In this document: in pieces, positions 36,874 through 45,097 of the stretch
How the letters are laid out: each line of letters starts with the position of its first letter
Position numbering within the stretch: the first letter of the stretch is position 1
From: Aliishimia ponticola
GTDB lineage: Bacteria; Pseudomonadota; Alphaproteobacteria; Rhodobacterales; Rhodobacteraceae
Reading direction: 5' to 3'
Assembly: GCF_004803475.1 (NCBI RefSeq)
Contig: NZ_SRKY01000003.1
Span: forward strand, 1 to 64,000
DNA: 64,000 nt
Program-made: the position numbers and the translations under genes
The notes under the pieces: generated by a model
What the model was told of the DNA's origin: nothing
Seen by the model: the letters and a program-made list of their open reading frames with translations, nothing else
Databases searched by the model: none

Positions 36874-38190
36874 ATGGGTACAGAGCTTGCGGTCAGCCGC
36901 GTTCCGGCGCTTCGGGATGTGATCACCTTCGCGCAATCGCCCGGCGACGACATCCGCACGCGCGATCTGAAGGCCATGTCCACGGTGACGCTGCTGGTCA
37001 TCATGGGGCTGTCTCTCAGCTATTGGTTGCTACCGGGGCGATCCGCCTTCTCGCAAACCTTCGATGCGATCATCCTGCTGGTGGAAATCACCGGGTTGAT
37101 CGTTCTCTACCGGACCCGCTCCACCACGGCGCTGTTCTACGCATTCGTGCCGCCCTACCTCGCGCTGATGGCCTTCTTCGTGACCTTCAACGGCAGCACC
37201 GAGGGCGACTTCATGAGCTTCATGGCCACGCCTTGCGCCGCCGTGATCGTGCTCGGCCCGCGCCGGTCGGTCCCATGGTTCCTGCTGTGCCTGGTGACGA
37301 TGATCGTGCTGCCGCTGATCGACCCGGTGTTGCCGCGCATCTCGCTGCCCTCGGCGGTCTCACCTCTGAATCCCGAAGGGCTGCTGTTTCATAGCCCATG
37401 GAAGAAGCCCATCGGCCCGGTAGAAGGCATAGCCTTTGCCACCGTGGTATTCGTGATCTATTTCCTGTTCCGCTCGGTCTATATGCAGCTTGACCGCGCC
37501 AAGGCGGCGGTGGAGGTCGAAAAGGCCAAGGTGGACCGGCTGATGCATGCGGTGTTCCCGGCCACCATCAGCGCGCGGCTGCAGGAAAGCACGGGCGAGA
37601 TTATCGCGCAGACGCATCGCGATGCGACCGTCCTTTTCGCCGATATCGTCGATTTTACACCTTTGGCCAGCAGCCTGCCCGCCGCGGGCGTGGTCCAACA
37701 CCTGGACCGCATCTTCACGCTGATCGACACGCTGTCGGCCAAGCACGGGGTCGAGAAGATCAAGACGATTGGCGACGCGTATATGGCTGTCTCTGGCCTG
37801 CCCGACCCGGCCACGGACCACGCGGCGCGCATGGCGGCCTTCGCGCTGGACCTGCGCGACGAGGTCCATGCCTTCCAACGGGAGGCAGGCAACCATTTCG
37901 TCATGCGCATTGGCCTGACATCGGGACCGGTCATCGCCGGGATCATCGGGCAATCCAAGCCGTCCTATGACGTGTGGGGGAACACGGTGAATATGGCAGG
38001 GCGGCTCGAAAGCCACGGGCAGCCGGACCAGATACAAGTAACGACCGAATTCGCGGCGCAACTGGCGGACCGCTTCACCTTTTCGCCCCCGCATCAGATC
38101 GCCCTGAAGGGCATCGGCACGGTGGAGGCGTGTTTTCTGACCGGCATGCGCGCGGTTCCGGACGGGGCGTCGGCCACCGGCGGGGCATAA
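36874..38190 (+). CDS. Membrane-bound class III adenylate/guanylate cyclase
   Basis: A 438-residue protein. About five or six helices (residues 30-215) form an N-terminal membrane sensor region. A helical linker (KAAVEVEKAKVDRLM) follows, and a class III cyclase domain occupies about 240-425. The first metal Asp is in VLFADIVDFT and the second in KTIGDAYMAVSG; VWGNTVNMAGRLES is the transition-state region. The start at 36874 was chosen as the Met giving a short cytoplasmic N-terminus; an upstream in-frame Met would add 17 residues. Confidence 0.93.
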   Translation: MGTELAVSRVPALRDVITFAQSPGDDIRTRDLKAMSTVTLLVIMGLSLSYWLLPGRSAFSQTFDAIILLVEITGLIVLYRTRSTTALFYAFVPPYLALMAFFVTFNGSTEGDFMSFMATPCAAVIVLGPRRSVPWFLLCLVTMIVLPLIDPVLPRISLPSAVSPLNPEGLLFHSPWKKPIGPVEGIAFATVVFVIYFLFRSVYMQLDRAKAAVEVEKAKVDRLMHAVFPATISARLQESTGEIIAQTHRDATVLFADIVDFTPLASSLPAAGVVQHLDRIFTLIDTLSAKHGVEKIKTIGDAYMAVSGLPDPATDHAARMAAFALDLRDEVHAFQREAGNHFVMRIGLTSGPVIAGIIGQSKPSYDVWGNTVNMAGRLESHGQPDQIQVTTEFAAQLADRFTFSPPHQIALKGIGTVEACFLTGMRAVPDGASATGGA

Positions 38191-38194
38191 GAAA

Positions 38195-38222
38195 ACGCCC
38201 GAAGGGGGAAACCTCCGGGCGT
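38195..38222 (-). terminator. Stem-loop between cyclase gene and rpoH
   Basis: ACGCCCG (38195-38201) pairs with CGGGCGT (38216-38222), 7 bp with a G/C-rich loop. On the minus strand it is followed by TTTT, so it probably terminates rpoH. It may work in both directions for the convergent cyclase gene. Confidence 0.75.
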
Positions 38223-38253
38223 GTTCAAACCAATCGATCGTCTGGCAACCACA

Positions 38254-39150
38254 TCAGGCCGTGGCGAGCATCCCCTTGTCGCGGGCAAGCTCGCGCATCT
38301 TCTTTTGCAGCTTTTCGAACGCGCGGACCTCGATCTGCCGGATACGTTCGCGGCTGACGCCATATTCACCGGACAAGTCTTCCAGCGTCTTGGGCGTGTC
38401 AGACAGGCGGCGCTGCGTGAGAATGTCTTTCTCCCGGTCGTTCAGAACGTCCAGCGCGGCGGCCAGCATTTCGCGGCGGGTTTCAAGCTCATCGCGGGCC
38501 TCGTAGTCGCGAGCCTGATCGGCATCCTCATCTTCGAGCCAATCCTGCCATTGCATCGTGCCCTCGCCTTCGGAGCCAACCGTGGCGTTCAGCGACGCAT
38601 CCCCACCCGACATGCGCCGGTTCATGGAGATTACCTCTGTCTCGGTCACGCCCAGATCGGTGGCGATGCGTTTGACGTTATCGGGGTGCAGGTCGCCCTC
38701 TTCCAACGCGCCGATCTTGGCTTTCGCCTTGCGCAGGTTGAAGAACAGTTTCTTCTGTGCCGATGTGGTGCCCAGCTTCACAAGGCTCCACGAACGAAGG
38801 ATATATTCCTGAATGGAGGCGCGGATCCACCACATCGCATAGGTGGCGAGGCGGAAGCCCTTTTCCGGGTCAAAGCGTTTCACGGCTTGCATCAGACCGA
38901 CATTGGCTTCGGAGATCACTTCGGCCTGCGGCAGGCCGTAGCCGCGATACCCCATGGCGATCTTCGCCGCCAGACGCAGGTGCGATGTAACCATCTTATG
39001 CGCGGCTTCTGTGTCTTGCTCTTCGACCCAGCGCTTTGCCAGCATGTATTCTTCTTCGGGCTCCAGAAGCGGGAACTTCCGGATTTCCGACAGATAGCGG
39101 TTCAGCCCGCCTTCGGGGCTGGGGGCCGGGAGATTGGCATAGTTGGCCAT
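38254..39150 (-). CDS. rpoH: RNA polymerase heat-shock sigma factor (sigma32)
   Basis: A 298-residue sigma70-family factor. Region 2 shows KMVTSHLRLAAKIAMGYRGYGL, ANVGLMQAVKRFDPEKGFRLATYAMWWIRASIQEYILRSW (given as separate family signatures, sigma2.1-2.4), and region 4 ends in [19 protein letters not shown]. The RpoH-box-like segment QRRLSDT is also present. A GGAAGGGAAAG ribosome-binding site precedes the start. The gene lies downstream of rluD in the same direction, the common alphaproteobacterial order. The upstream region holds a sigma32-like promoter, so autocontrol is possible. Confidence 0.95.
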   Translation of the reverse strand: MANYANLPAPSPEGGLNRYLSEIRKFPLLEPEEEYMLAKRWVEEQDTEAAHKMVTSHLRLAAKIAMGYRGYGLPQAEVISEANVGLMQAVKRFDPEKGFRLATYAMWWIRASIQEYILRSWSLVKLGTTSAQKKLFFNLRKAKAKIGALEEGDLHPDNVKRIATDLGVTETEVISMNRRMSGGDASLNATVGSEGEGTMQWQDWLEDEDADQARDYEARDELETRREMLAAALDVLNDREKDILTQRRLSDTPKTLEDLSGEYGVSRERIRQIEVRAFEKLQKKMRELARDKGMLATA

Positions 39151-39203
39151 GTGTACTTTCCCTTCCTGTGGAATCTCGCGTTATGTTACGCAGCTTAACA
39201 TCA

Positions 39204-39232
39204 AATATGGAACGGTCTGGCGCTCTTACAAG
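39204..39232 (-). promoter_or_regulatory. Candidate sigma32-type promoter of rpoH
   Basis: On the minus strand CTTGTAA (39226-39232) is followed after 15 bases by CCATATT (39204-39210), close to the sigma32 pattern CTTGAA-13/17-CCCCATnT. It lies 54 bases upstream of the rpoH start. Confidence 0.4.
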
Positions 39233-39323
39233 AGGTCGAGTCCGGTATAGACGTTCATTTGATTACGAAATGGTAAAAAGGAAGGGGCGTGTCTGCGCAC
39301 TCACGCACACGTGCCTTAATATT

Positions 39324-40346
39324 TCAGCCTGTAAGTGCGGCAAGCAGGTTTTGGAAATCTTCCGGAAGGGGCGCATCGAAGCGCAGTATCTCTTTCGACA
39401 CCGGATGCTCGAATCCCAAAGTGGCCGCGTGGAGCGCTTGGCGCGGGAAGGCCGCCAGCGCTTCTGCCGCGCCTTCCGGCAGCGCCTTGGCGGCGATCTT
39501 GCGACGTCCGCCATAGACCGGATCGCCGATCAGCCCGTGCCCGACATGGGCCAGATGCACCCTGATCTGATGCGTGCGGCCTGTCTCCAACCGGCATTCC
39601 AGCAGCGCCACGACCGGCGGCGAGCCAAAGCTTTGCTGAACGCGCGCGCGGGTGACCGCATGGCGTCCGCCTTCAAAGATCACGGCCTGCCGCTGCCGGT
39701 CCGTCTTGTGGCGGTCCAGATGCGAGGTGATCTTGAGCATTCCGCCCGTCTCAAAACTGACCCCCCGCACGCCACGCAGCCGTGGGTCCGATGCGTCCGG
39801 CACACCATAGCACAGCGCGGCATAGCTGCGTTCCGCCGTATGCGCGGCGAATTGAGCGGCCAGCCCGTGATGCGCGGCATCCGTCTTGGCCACGACCAAA
39901 AGGCCCGAAGTGTCCTTGTCGATCCGATGCACGATGCCGGGCCGCGCCACGCCCCCCACCCCGGACAGGCTGTCACCGCAATGGGCCATCAGCGCATTGA
40001 CCAAGGTGCCCGACGGCGTTCCGGGTGCGGGATGCACTACCATGCCCGCCGGTTTGTTAACGACGATCAGATCGTCATCCTCGAACACGATATCAAGCGG
40101 GATCGCCTCGGGCAGAATGTGGCTTTCCTGCGCGGCCTCTATCGTGATCGTTATGCTGTCGCCCTCGGCCACCCGCGCCTTGGCATCGGTGACAGGAGTC
40201 CCGTTCACCGTCACCGCCCCGTCGGTGATCAGGCGGGCCAAACGGGTGCGGGACAGGCTTGCTTGCTCTGGCACATCCCGCGCCAGCGCCTTATCAAGCC
40301 GACCGGGCGGGTTCTCGCCAATGGCAAAGGAAAGCTGGTCAGACAA
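39324..40346 (-). CDS. rluD: 23S rRNA pseudouridine synthase D
   Basis: A 340-residue RsuA/RluA-type synthase. An N-terminal S4 domain (about 15-75) precedes the catalytic domain, with the active Asp in HRIDKDTSGLLV. Later family segments are LETGRTHQIRVHL and GDPVYGG. It probably modifies U1911, U1915 and U1917 in helix 69. I chose the TTG at 40346 because a GAGGGAG ribosome-binding site lies 9 bases before it; a TTG at 40364 is the alternative and would overlap the divergent gene. Confidence 0.92.
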   Translation of the reverse strand: MSDQLSFAIGENPPGRLDKALARDVPEQASLSRTRLARLITDGAVTVNGTPVTDAKARVAEGDSITITIEAAQESHILPEAIPLDIVFEDDDLIVVNKPAGMVVHPAPGTPSGTLVNALMAHCGDSLSGVGGVARPGIVHRIDKDTSGLLVVAKTDAAHHGLAAQFAAHTAERSYAALCYGVPDASDPRLRGVRGVSFETGGMLKITSHLDRHKTDRQRQAVIFEGGRHAVTRARVQQSFGSPPVVALLECRLETGRTHQIRVHLAHVGHGLIGDPVYGGRRKIAAKALPEGAAEALAAFPRQALHAATLGFEHPVSKEILRFDAPLPEDFQNLLAALTG

Positions 40347-40649
40347 ATGGACGATCTCCCTCAAGAGCCACGAAACCTAAGGTTTCTGCGATACCTCGTG
40401 ACGGGCCTGACCGCCACCATGATCCTTGGCGTTGCCGCCATCGTGGTGATGCTGTTTCTGCGCCTCAATGACAAGGGGCCTGCCCTGCCCGATCGCGTTT
40501 CTTTGCCCCAGGGGATGACGGCCGCAGCCGTGACGATGGGCGAAGGCTGGTACGCGGTGGTCGCGGATGATCAGACTGGCGGGCAACGCATCCTGATCTT
40601 CGACGCCGAAAGCGGCGCGCTGCGCCAAACGGTCGAGATCGAAAACTGA
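40347..40649 (+). CDS. Small bitopic membrane protein (DUF6476-like)
   Basis: A 100-residue protein with one membrane helix (residues 15-40, YLVTGLTATMILGVAAIVVMLF) and a small periplasmic beta-rich domain (MGEGWYAVVADD, GGQRILIFDAESGALRQTVEI) resembling a quinoprotein-like blade. It begins at the base next to the rluD start, in divergent orientation. Such short proteins occur beside rluD in Rhodobacterales, to my recollection; the role is unknown. Confidence 0.8.
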   Translation: MDDLPQEPRNLRFLRYLVTGLTATMILGVAAIVVMLFLRLNDKGPALPDRVSLPQGMTAAAVTMGEGWYAVVADDQTGGQRILIFDAESGALRQTVEIEN

Positions 40650-40786
40650 AGCGGCCCCGACCCGCAACGCGGCTTACACCTGCGCGCGGGCCCACCGCAG
40701 CGTGACCCGCGGCGCTGGGGCAATTATCTTCGGCGACAGGCGCGAATACACCTGAAACACCGAAAACCGCTTCTGTCTGAAGGGAA

Positions 40787-40863
40787 TGGTACCACCTCCC
40801 CGGCTCGAACGGGGGACCTCCTGATCCACAATCAGGCGCTCTAACCAACTGAGCTAAGGCGGC
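40787..40863 (-). tRNA. tRNA-His (GTG)
   Basis: 77 bases including encoded CCA. On the minus strand the acceptor is GCCGCCT/AGGTGGT (two G:U pairs) with discriminator A, the D stem is GCTC/GAGC, the anticodon arm is CCTGA-TTGTGGA-TCAGG (anticodon GTG), and the T arm is CCCCG-TTCGAGC-CGGGG. Discriminator A73 is expected for alphaproteobacterial tRNA-His. Confidence 0.95.
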
Positions 40864-40950
40864 CCGGGCATGTGCTGCAAGGCACCGTGCGCCGCGCTAT
40901 AGCAATAGATCGGGGGGGAATGCAAACCCAAAAATGTGTTTTTCCGCCCG

Positions 40951-41451
40951 TCAAAACCGGAACGTCCATGTCTGCTCCACAAGGTCCTGACCGAAGGAGT
41001 GGACGGGGACGGATCGGGTCAGCGTCCAGCCGGAACGGGCATAAAGCGCACAGGCAGCCTTATGGCTTTCATGGGTCCACAGCGTCATACCTGCATAGCC
41101 CGCCCCTTGCGCGAACTGCATGCAGGTCTTCAGCAACCGCTGGCCCAATCCAAGCCCGCGCGCGTCTGGCACCAGCAAGAACAGGCGCAGCTTTGCGGTC
41201 GTCGCGTCATGGCGCACGCAAAAGATCGACCCAAGCCGCTGCCCCCCGCGCTGCGCGATCCAGCCCCCCTCGCATTCGGGATCATGGCCTGCTTCGAATT
41301 CCTCAAGGATTCGCCGCACCACCGGCCCGAAAGTATCGTCAAAGCCTTCATCGCGCGCGTAGAGGGTCTGATGCCGTTCCACCAGCCAATCCAGATCAGG
41401 TCCGGCGAAAGGGCGCAGCAAGATGTCCCCCGCCATGGTCGTATCGGTCAT
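40951..41451 (-). CDS. GNAT-family N-acetyltransferase
   Basis: A 166-residue acetyltransferase. The acetyl-CoA loop is LLVPDARGLGLGQRLLKTCM, preceded by the strand LRLFLLV. ALYARSGWTLT near the C-terminus is the conserved final GNAT segment. The N-terminal part contains LYARDEGFDDTFGPVV, seen in MarR-linked GNAT proteins. The substrate is unknown. Confidence 0.88.
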   Translation of the reverse strand: MTDTTMAGDILLRPFAGPDLDWLVERHQTLYARDEGFDDTFGPVVRRILEEFEAGHDPECEGGWIAQRGGQRLGSIFCVRHDATTAKLRLFLLVPDARGLGLGQRLLKTCMQFAQGAGYAGMTLWTHESHKAACALYARSGWTLTRSVPVHSFGQDLVEQTWTFRF

Positions 41452-41514
41452 GTGGGAACTTTCCTCCCCCTGTCAGAGCGACTATAGACATATCTTCATC
41501 GAAGGAGTGCGCAA

Positions 41515-41706
41515 ATGAGCATCAATACCGAACGCGATCTGGAAGCCAATCTTCAGATCGGGCCAACGGATCAGGGCATGGTACGGCTGTTTATCGAGGC
41601 CGGGGATATCGAAATTCCGATGGATTTCGAACCCGAGGAAGCCGAAGAAATCGCGCAGGAAATCATGTCGGCGGCGCAAGCGGCAGCACGGCGCGCTAAA
41701 CGCTGA
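41515..41706 (+). CDS. Small conserved protein (DUF6324-like)
   Basis: A 63-residue acidic protein with a central strand pattern (MVRLFIEAGDIEIPMDF) and an alanine-rich C-terminal helix ending in basic residues. A GAAGGAG ribosome-binding site lies before the ATG. Its end overlaps the convergent mmcB gene by 11 bases. It is short, but its composition and ribosome-binding site support it as real; its function is unknown. Confidence 0.75.
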   Translation: MSINTERDLEANLQIGPTDQGMVRLFIEAGDIEIPMDFEPEEAEEIAQEIMSAAQAAARRAKR

Positions 41707-42154
41707 GCCCCGCCCCCGGGTCGCGCAGCACATGCAAGCGCCGCGCGGCATGGGTCGCGAATTTCTGGATCATCACCTTGCGCCGCGCCGGGGCCAGCTT
41801 GTCCTCCGGGGCCATGCGCAAAATCTCGGCGTCATAAGAATCAGCGATGATCAGACCGGACTCTTCTGGCAGCAAGTCGGTGGGAAACCCGTCATCCACC
41901 GCCCAGAAGAACCGGTCACACCACTCAAGATACCCTTCCCACTTGGAATCGGACATGAAATCCGCGCGGGAGGATTTGCATTCCACCACCCAGATTTCGC
42001 CCTTCGGCCCCAGTGCCATGACATCCACGCGCAGCCCCCGCGTCGGCACCAGTTCTTCGACCGTAACCCAGCCCAGCGAGGCAAAGTGCCGCGACACGCC
42101 GCGCGCCAAAAGCTGGCCGGGCATCATGGTCAGGGGATCAGGGGGCATCTGCAT
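41696..42154 (-). CDS. mmcB: MmcB-family DNA repair protein
   Basis: A 152-residue protein of the PD-(D/E)XK nuclease-like MmcB family of alphaproteobacteria, found in Caulobacter as an SOS/DNA-damage protein. Features are RVDVMALGPKGEIWVVECKSS, where RxD, E and K form the probable catalytic set, and DFMSDSKWEGYLEWCDRF, characteristic of the family. The 3' end overlaps the convergent small gene. Confidence 0.9.
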   Translation of the reverse strand: MQMPPDPLTMMPGQLLARGVSRHFASLGWVTVEELVPTRGLRVDVMALGPKGEIWVVECKSSRADFMSDSKWEGYLEWCDRFFWAVDDGFPTDLLPEESGLIIADSYDAEILRMAPEDKLAPARRKVMIQKFATHAARRLHVLRDPGAGLSV

Positions 42155-42273
42155 GGGGCAACTATGAACAAAGTGAGAACAAAAGCAACCCCGCCGCGCC
42201 CGCGCAGTCGCGCCAGACTTGGCGCTGCGCCCTTGCGCCCCTACCTATACCCGAAGCGAACCGGGGGAATCTG

Positions 42274-43560
42274 ATGAATAGCGACAACCGCCTGACCGAG
42301 GCCGAGCAACGCGGCGTGCGCTATGCGCGCGAATTGGAAGGCCATCTAAGTTGGCTCGACACGTTTTCCGGCACCGCGCTTGGCGTGCTGGCGACCGCGT
42401 CAGGCATCTACACCTATCTTGGGGTGTCGTCGCTGCTGGATGAAATCGGCGCCATGTCGGTCTTTGCCGCGATTGCCTATTCAGTGGCGGTGTCGGTCGG
42501 CATTTTCGTCTTCTGGTCCTATATGTTGCGCCTGTTTCCTGCGGTTCGGTCGGCGCGCGCGCGCACCGGGCTTCTGGCGGCGATGGGGCTGGGATCGCTG
42601 GCCATTGTCGCCATGTCATCTTGGCTGAACGCTGCCGCGCTGGCCGGGTCGGCGGCGGTGGAACAGCATTTGGCCAAGACCGTGCAAGACTATCAGTCGA
42701 GCCTTGAGCGCGCCCATGAGGTTGCGATCACGGCGCAATCACTGGAGCGCGACGTGGCCCGTGTGCGCCAATCCTTCGAAGACCTGAGTGAACAAGAGGC
42801 CGCCGGGTCGCTTTCTGGGTTGGCCGGGCGCGGCGCGGTGTTCCGCGTTTTGCGGCAAAAAGCCGAAGAACTGGACGCGCTGGAAGCGCAGATCAACGCC
42901 CAGACGCCGCTGGTCGATCAGGCCTTTGCCGAGGGCAACGCGATCCTGTCGCGGATGCGGGCACTGACAGTGGAACCCGGCCCGGTAGAGGCGCGCAGCG
43001 TCGAGTTTTCAGAACAGGCGGTGCGCTTGGCCGGGCTGATCACGCAGATGCGCCAACTCTCCGTCGCGCCACTGGTGGAGCGTGCAGCGCAGGATTTGGC
43101 GGCGTCGGTGGTGCTGCCGGAACTCGACAGTCAGACCGAGGCCGGGCGCAGCGATCAGGCCTCGACGATTTCCTCGGTGCTGGAGGTTCTGGCCCAACGC
43201 GCGGCCACACTGGAACGCGCCGCCGAACAGGTTCAGGCGCTGCAACCTGCGGCGGATGTGACCTATACGCCGATTTCCTCGGCCGATGCGGTGATCCTTT
43301 ATGCGCGCAACTTCGTGCCCAGCTGGGCCGGGGCCATCGCCATCGACCTTCTTCCCGCTGTGCTGGTCTTTATCCTTGCGATCACGCAGGGCGCGATCCG
43401 GGGCGGGCGCGAAGGCACCGGGGTCGAGGACACGATGACCCTTGCCGAATTGCGCGCCGCGATGAGCGCGATCCGCGATGTCGAACAGGCGATGAACGCC
43501 ATGCCTGATGCGGTGGCCGCCCGTGAGGCGCAGCCCAAGCCACGGCCCGCAGCAGAATGA
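42274..43560 (+). CDS. Membrane protein with long coiled-coil region, unknown function
   Basis: A 428-residue protein with three helices near the N-terminus (about 33-53, 62-85 and 99-122), a 200-residue helical/coiled-coil stretch (about 130-340) rich in heptad leucines, Gln and Glu, and a fourth helix at about 350-372 followed by a cytoplasmic tail. The coiled-coil part is probably periplasmic, since it lies between the third and fourth helices. It overlaps the next gene, a ClpP-like membrane protease, by 4 bases, so the products likely act together. I do not recognise a family. Confidence 0.8.
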   Translation: MNSDNRLTEAEQRGVRYARELEGHLSWLDTFSGTALGVLATASGIYTYLGVSSLLDEIGAMSVFAAIAYSVAVSVGIFVFWSYMLRLFPAVRSARARTGLLAAMGLGSLAIVAMSSWLNAAALAGSAAVEQHLAKTVQDYQSSLERAHEVAITAQSLERDVARVRQSFEDLSEQEAAGSLSGLAGRGAVFRVLRQKAEELDALEAQINAQTPLVDQAFAEGNAILSRMRALTVEPGPVEARSVEFSEQAVRLAGLITQMRQLSVAPLVERAAQDLAASVVLPELDSQTEAGRSDQASTISSVLEVLAQRAATLERAAEQVQALQPAADVTYTPISSADAVILYARNFVPSWAGAIAIDLLPAVLVFILAITQGAIRGGREGTGVEDTMTLAELRAAMSAIRDVEQAMNAMPDAVAAREAQPKPRPAAE

Positions 43561-44303
43561 GCAACACACGCAGCCGAAATCCCGTCGCGCGCGTTCTGAT
43601 GGGCGTGCTGGTGTTTCAGCTTGGTCTGGGCGCGCTGTTGATCCTTGGCGATATGCAGGGGCTGCGGCTGCCCTCTTTCGGCCCGTCGGCCCCGCGCCTG
43701 ACAGAGCCGGTCCAGCCCGGCGACCAAAGGCGCACCTTTCGCCCCGACCGCGACCGCCCGGTGACACGCCCGGCGCGCGACCCCGGCACCCTGCCCGACC
43801 GGCTGATACTGACCCAATCGGAAGGCACGACCTATCGGCTGGAAGGCGGGATCAAGGCCGGCGATGCAGAGCGGATCATCGGCCAGTTGCGCAATCTGAC
43901 GCCCACGCCGGAGACAGTGATCCTGCAATCGCCCGGCGGCTCCGTGCAGGACGCCCTGACACTGGGCCGCCACCTGCGCAGCGCCGGGATCAAGACGCAG
44001 ATGTTGGCCGGGGAATTCTGTTATTCCGCCTGCCCCTACGTGCTCGCCGCCGGGACAGAGCGAATGATTTCCGAGGATGCCAGCGTCGGCGTTCACCAGC
44101 ATTACTTCGGCGAGAACTCCTTTCTGCCCGCTGCCTTCGCGGTGGAGGATATCCAGCGCGGCCAGGGGGAGGTCATGCAGTATCTCAACGATATGGGAAT
44201 CGACCCGATGGTGATGACCCGCGCGCTGAGCACTCCGCCGGACGAGATTTACGTTCTGCTGCCAGAAGAACTGAAAGCGTTCGGTTTCATCCCCCCTGAT
44301 TGA
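43557..44303 (+). CDS. Membrane-anchored ClpP/crotonase-fold serine protease-like protein
   Basis: A 248-residue protein with an N-terminal membrane anchor (about 12-30) and an Arg/Pro-rich linker. Its ClpP-like domain begins at about 80. The oxyanion motif is S125-P-G-G-S129, the putative nucleophile is S157 in CYSACPYV flanked by C155 and C159, and a candidate catalytic His is H180 in GVHQHYF. These match the layout of ClpP-like (S14-related) periplasmic proteins rather than cytosolic ClpP. The start overlaps the upstream coiled-coil gene by 4 bases. The target is unknown. Confidence 0.88.
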   Translation: MSNTRSRNPVARVLMGVLVFQLGLGALLILGDMQGLRLPSFGPSAPRLTEPVQPGDQRRTFRPDRDRPVTRPARDPGTLPDRLILTQSEGTTYRLEGGIKAGDAERIIGQLRNLTPTPETVILQSPGGSVQDALTLGRHLRSAGIKTQMLAGEFCYSACPYVLAAGTERMISEDASVGVHQHYFGENSFLPAAFAVEDIQRGQGEVMQYLNDMGIDPMVMTRALSTPPDEIYVLLPEELKAFGFIPPD

Positions 44304-44387
44304 CGGCGCGATCAGGTGTCACAAATTCCACAAGTCCGCGAGAGATCTGCGCCCTTGCAACACCCCACACCGCGCCCTATTTGAATC

Positions 44388-44551
44388 GGCAGGCGGGTTC
44401 TGCCCTTCTCGTGACAGGTTGCATTCCGGTGGCCTTAAGCAATTCCGAGGGAGCTGGCTCTGTTCGGACCGTGGTCCGTTTACCTGGCGCCCACCTGTAT
44501 ATACAGGTCCTCGGGAATGAGAGAACCAAACGGTTGTGGTGGTCCCGCCGC
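44388..44551 (-). ncRNA. ssrS: Candidate 6S RNA (structured RNA)
   Basis: In a 359-base gap without a gene, the minus strand folds into a rod-like structure about 160 bases long. The ends pair through GGCGGG (44544-44549) and CCCGCC (44392-44397). A second helix, TTCCCGAGG with CCTCGGAA, brackets a perfect hairpin ACCTGTATATACAGGT and a CGGACC-AC-GGTCCG hairpin. A region resembling the 6S signature (GGTCCG, CTCGGAA, CTTAA) is present. The size, long-range pairing and internal bubble fit 6S RNA, but identity is inferred and the ends are approximate. Confidence 0.5.
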
Positions 44552-44662
44552 TTTTCCCACCTTTGACGACAGTGCCATAAGACGCGCCGCGCGGAATGTC
44601 CACGCGGCTGTTTGATGCTTCCTTCGGTCTGCACCCTCTGGCGCGGGGCGGACCTTTTTGTG

Positions 44663-45001
44663 TCAGCTGTGATTACGGCGATGCGGCAGGATGCTGTTCC
44701 GCTTCGGCTCCGCCGCGACGCGTACCGGCACGGGTTCCGACCGGACCCCATGGCCACCGCGCGGCCCGCGATCTTCGGGTTTTTCCGCCATGGCCATTAC
44801 GGCGATGCCGAACTGAACGCCCGCGAAAACGATGCCGTGAAAGAACCACAGCATGAACAGCGCAACCGCCCAGACATCCGACGTGAAGATCAGGTGGGTC
44901 AGGTTTGCGACGTTGAACCAAAGCAGCATGGCCACGAAGGCCGCCGCGACGGCAAAGCCGATGAGAACGTGAGTGATGTAGAAGCGAATGAGTTTTGGCA
45001 T
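44663..45001 (-). CDS. Small membrane protein, unknown function
   Basis: A 112-residue protein with two predicted helices (about 10-32 and 42-70) and a hydrophilic, basic, proline-rich C-terminal tail. An AGAGGAG ribosome-binding site precedes the ATG at 45001; an in-frame extension upstream lacks one. It lies between the ncRNA candidate and nusB, in the same direction. Family unknown to me. Confidence 0.75.
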   Translation of the reverse strand: MPKLIRFYITHVLIGFAVAAAFVAMLLWFNVANLTHLIFTSDVWAVALFMLWFFHGIVFAGVQFGIAVMAMAEKPEDRGPRGGHGVRSEPVPVRVAAEPKRNSILPHRRNHS

Positions 45002-45097
45002 GGCACGACTCCTCTTCTCTTCAAGGTAGAGCATGACGCGCCGGAGTCGAGACCGTCATCTTGCCGCAGGCGGGAATCGCCCGATACGGCAGGAGGC

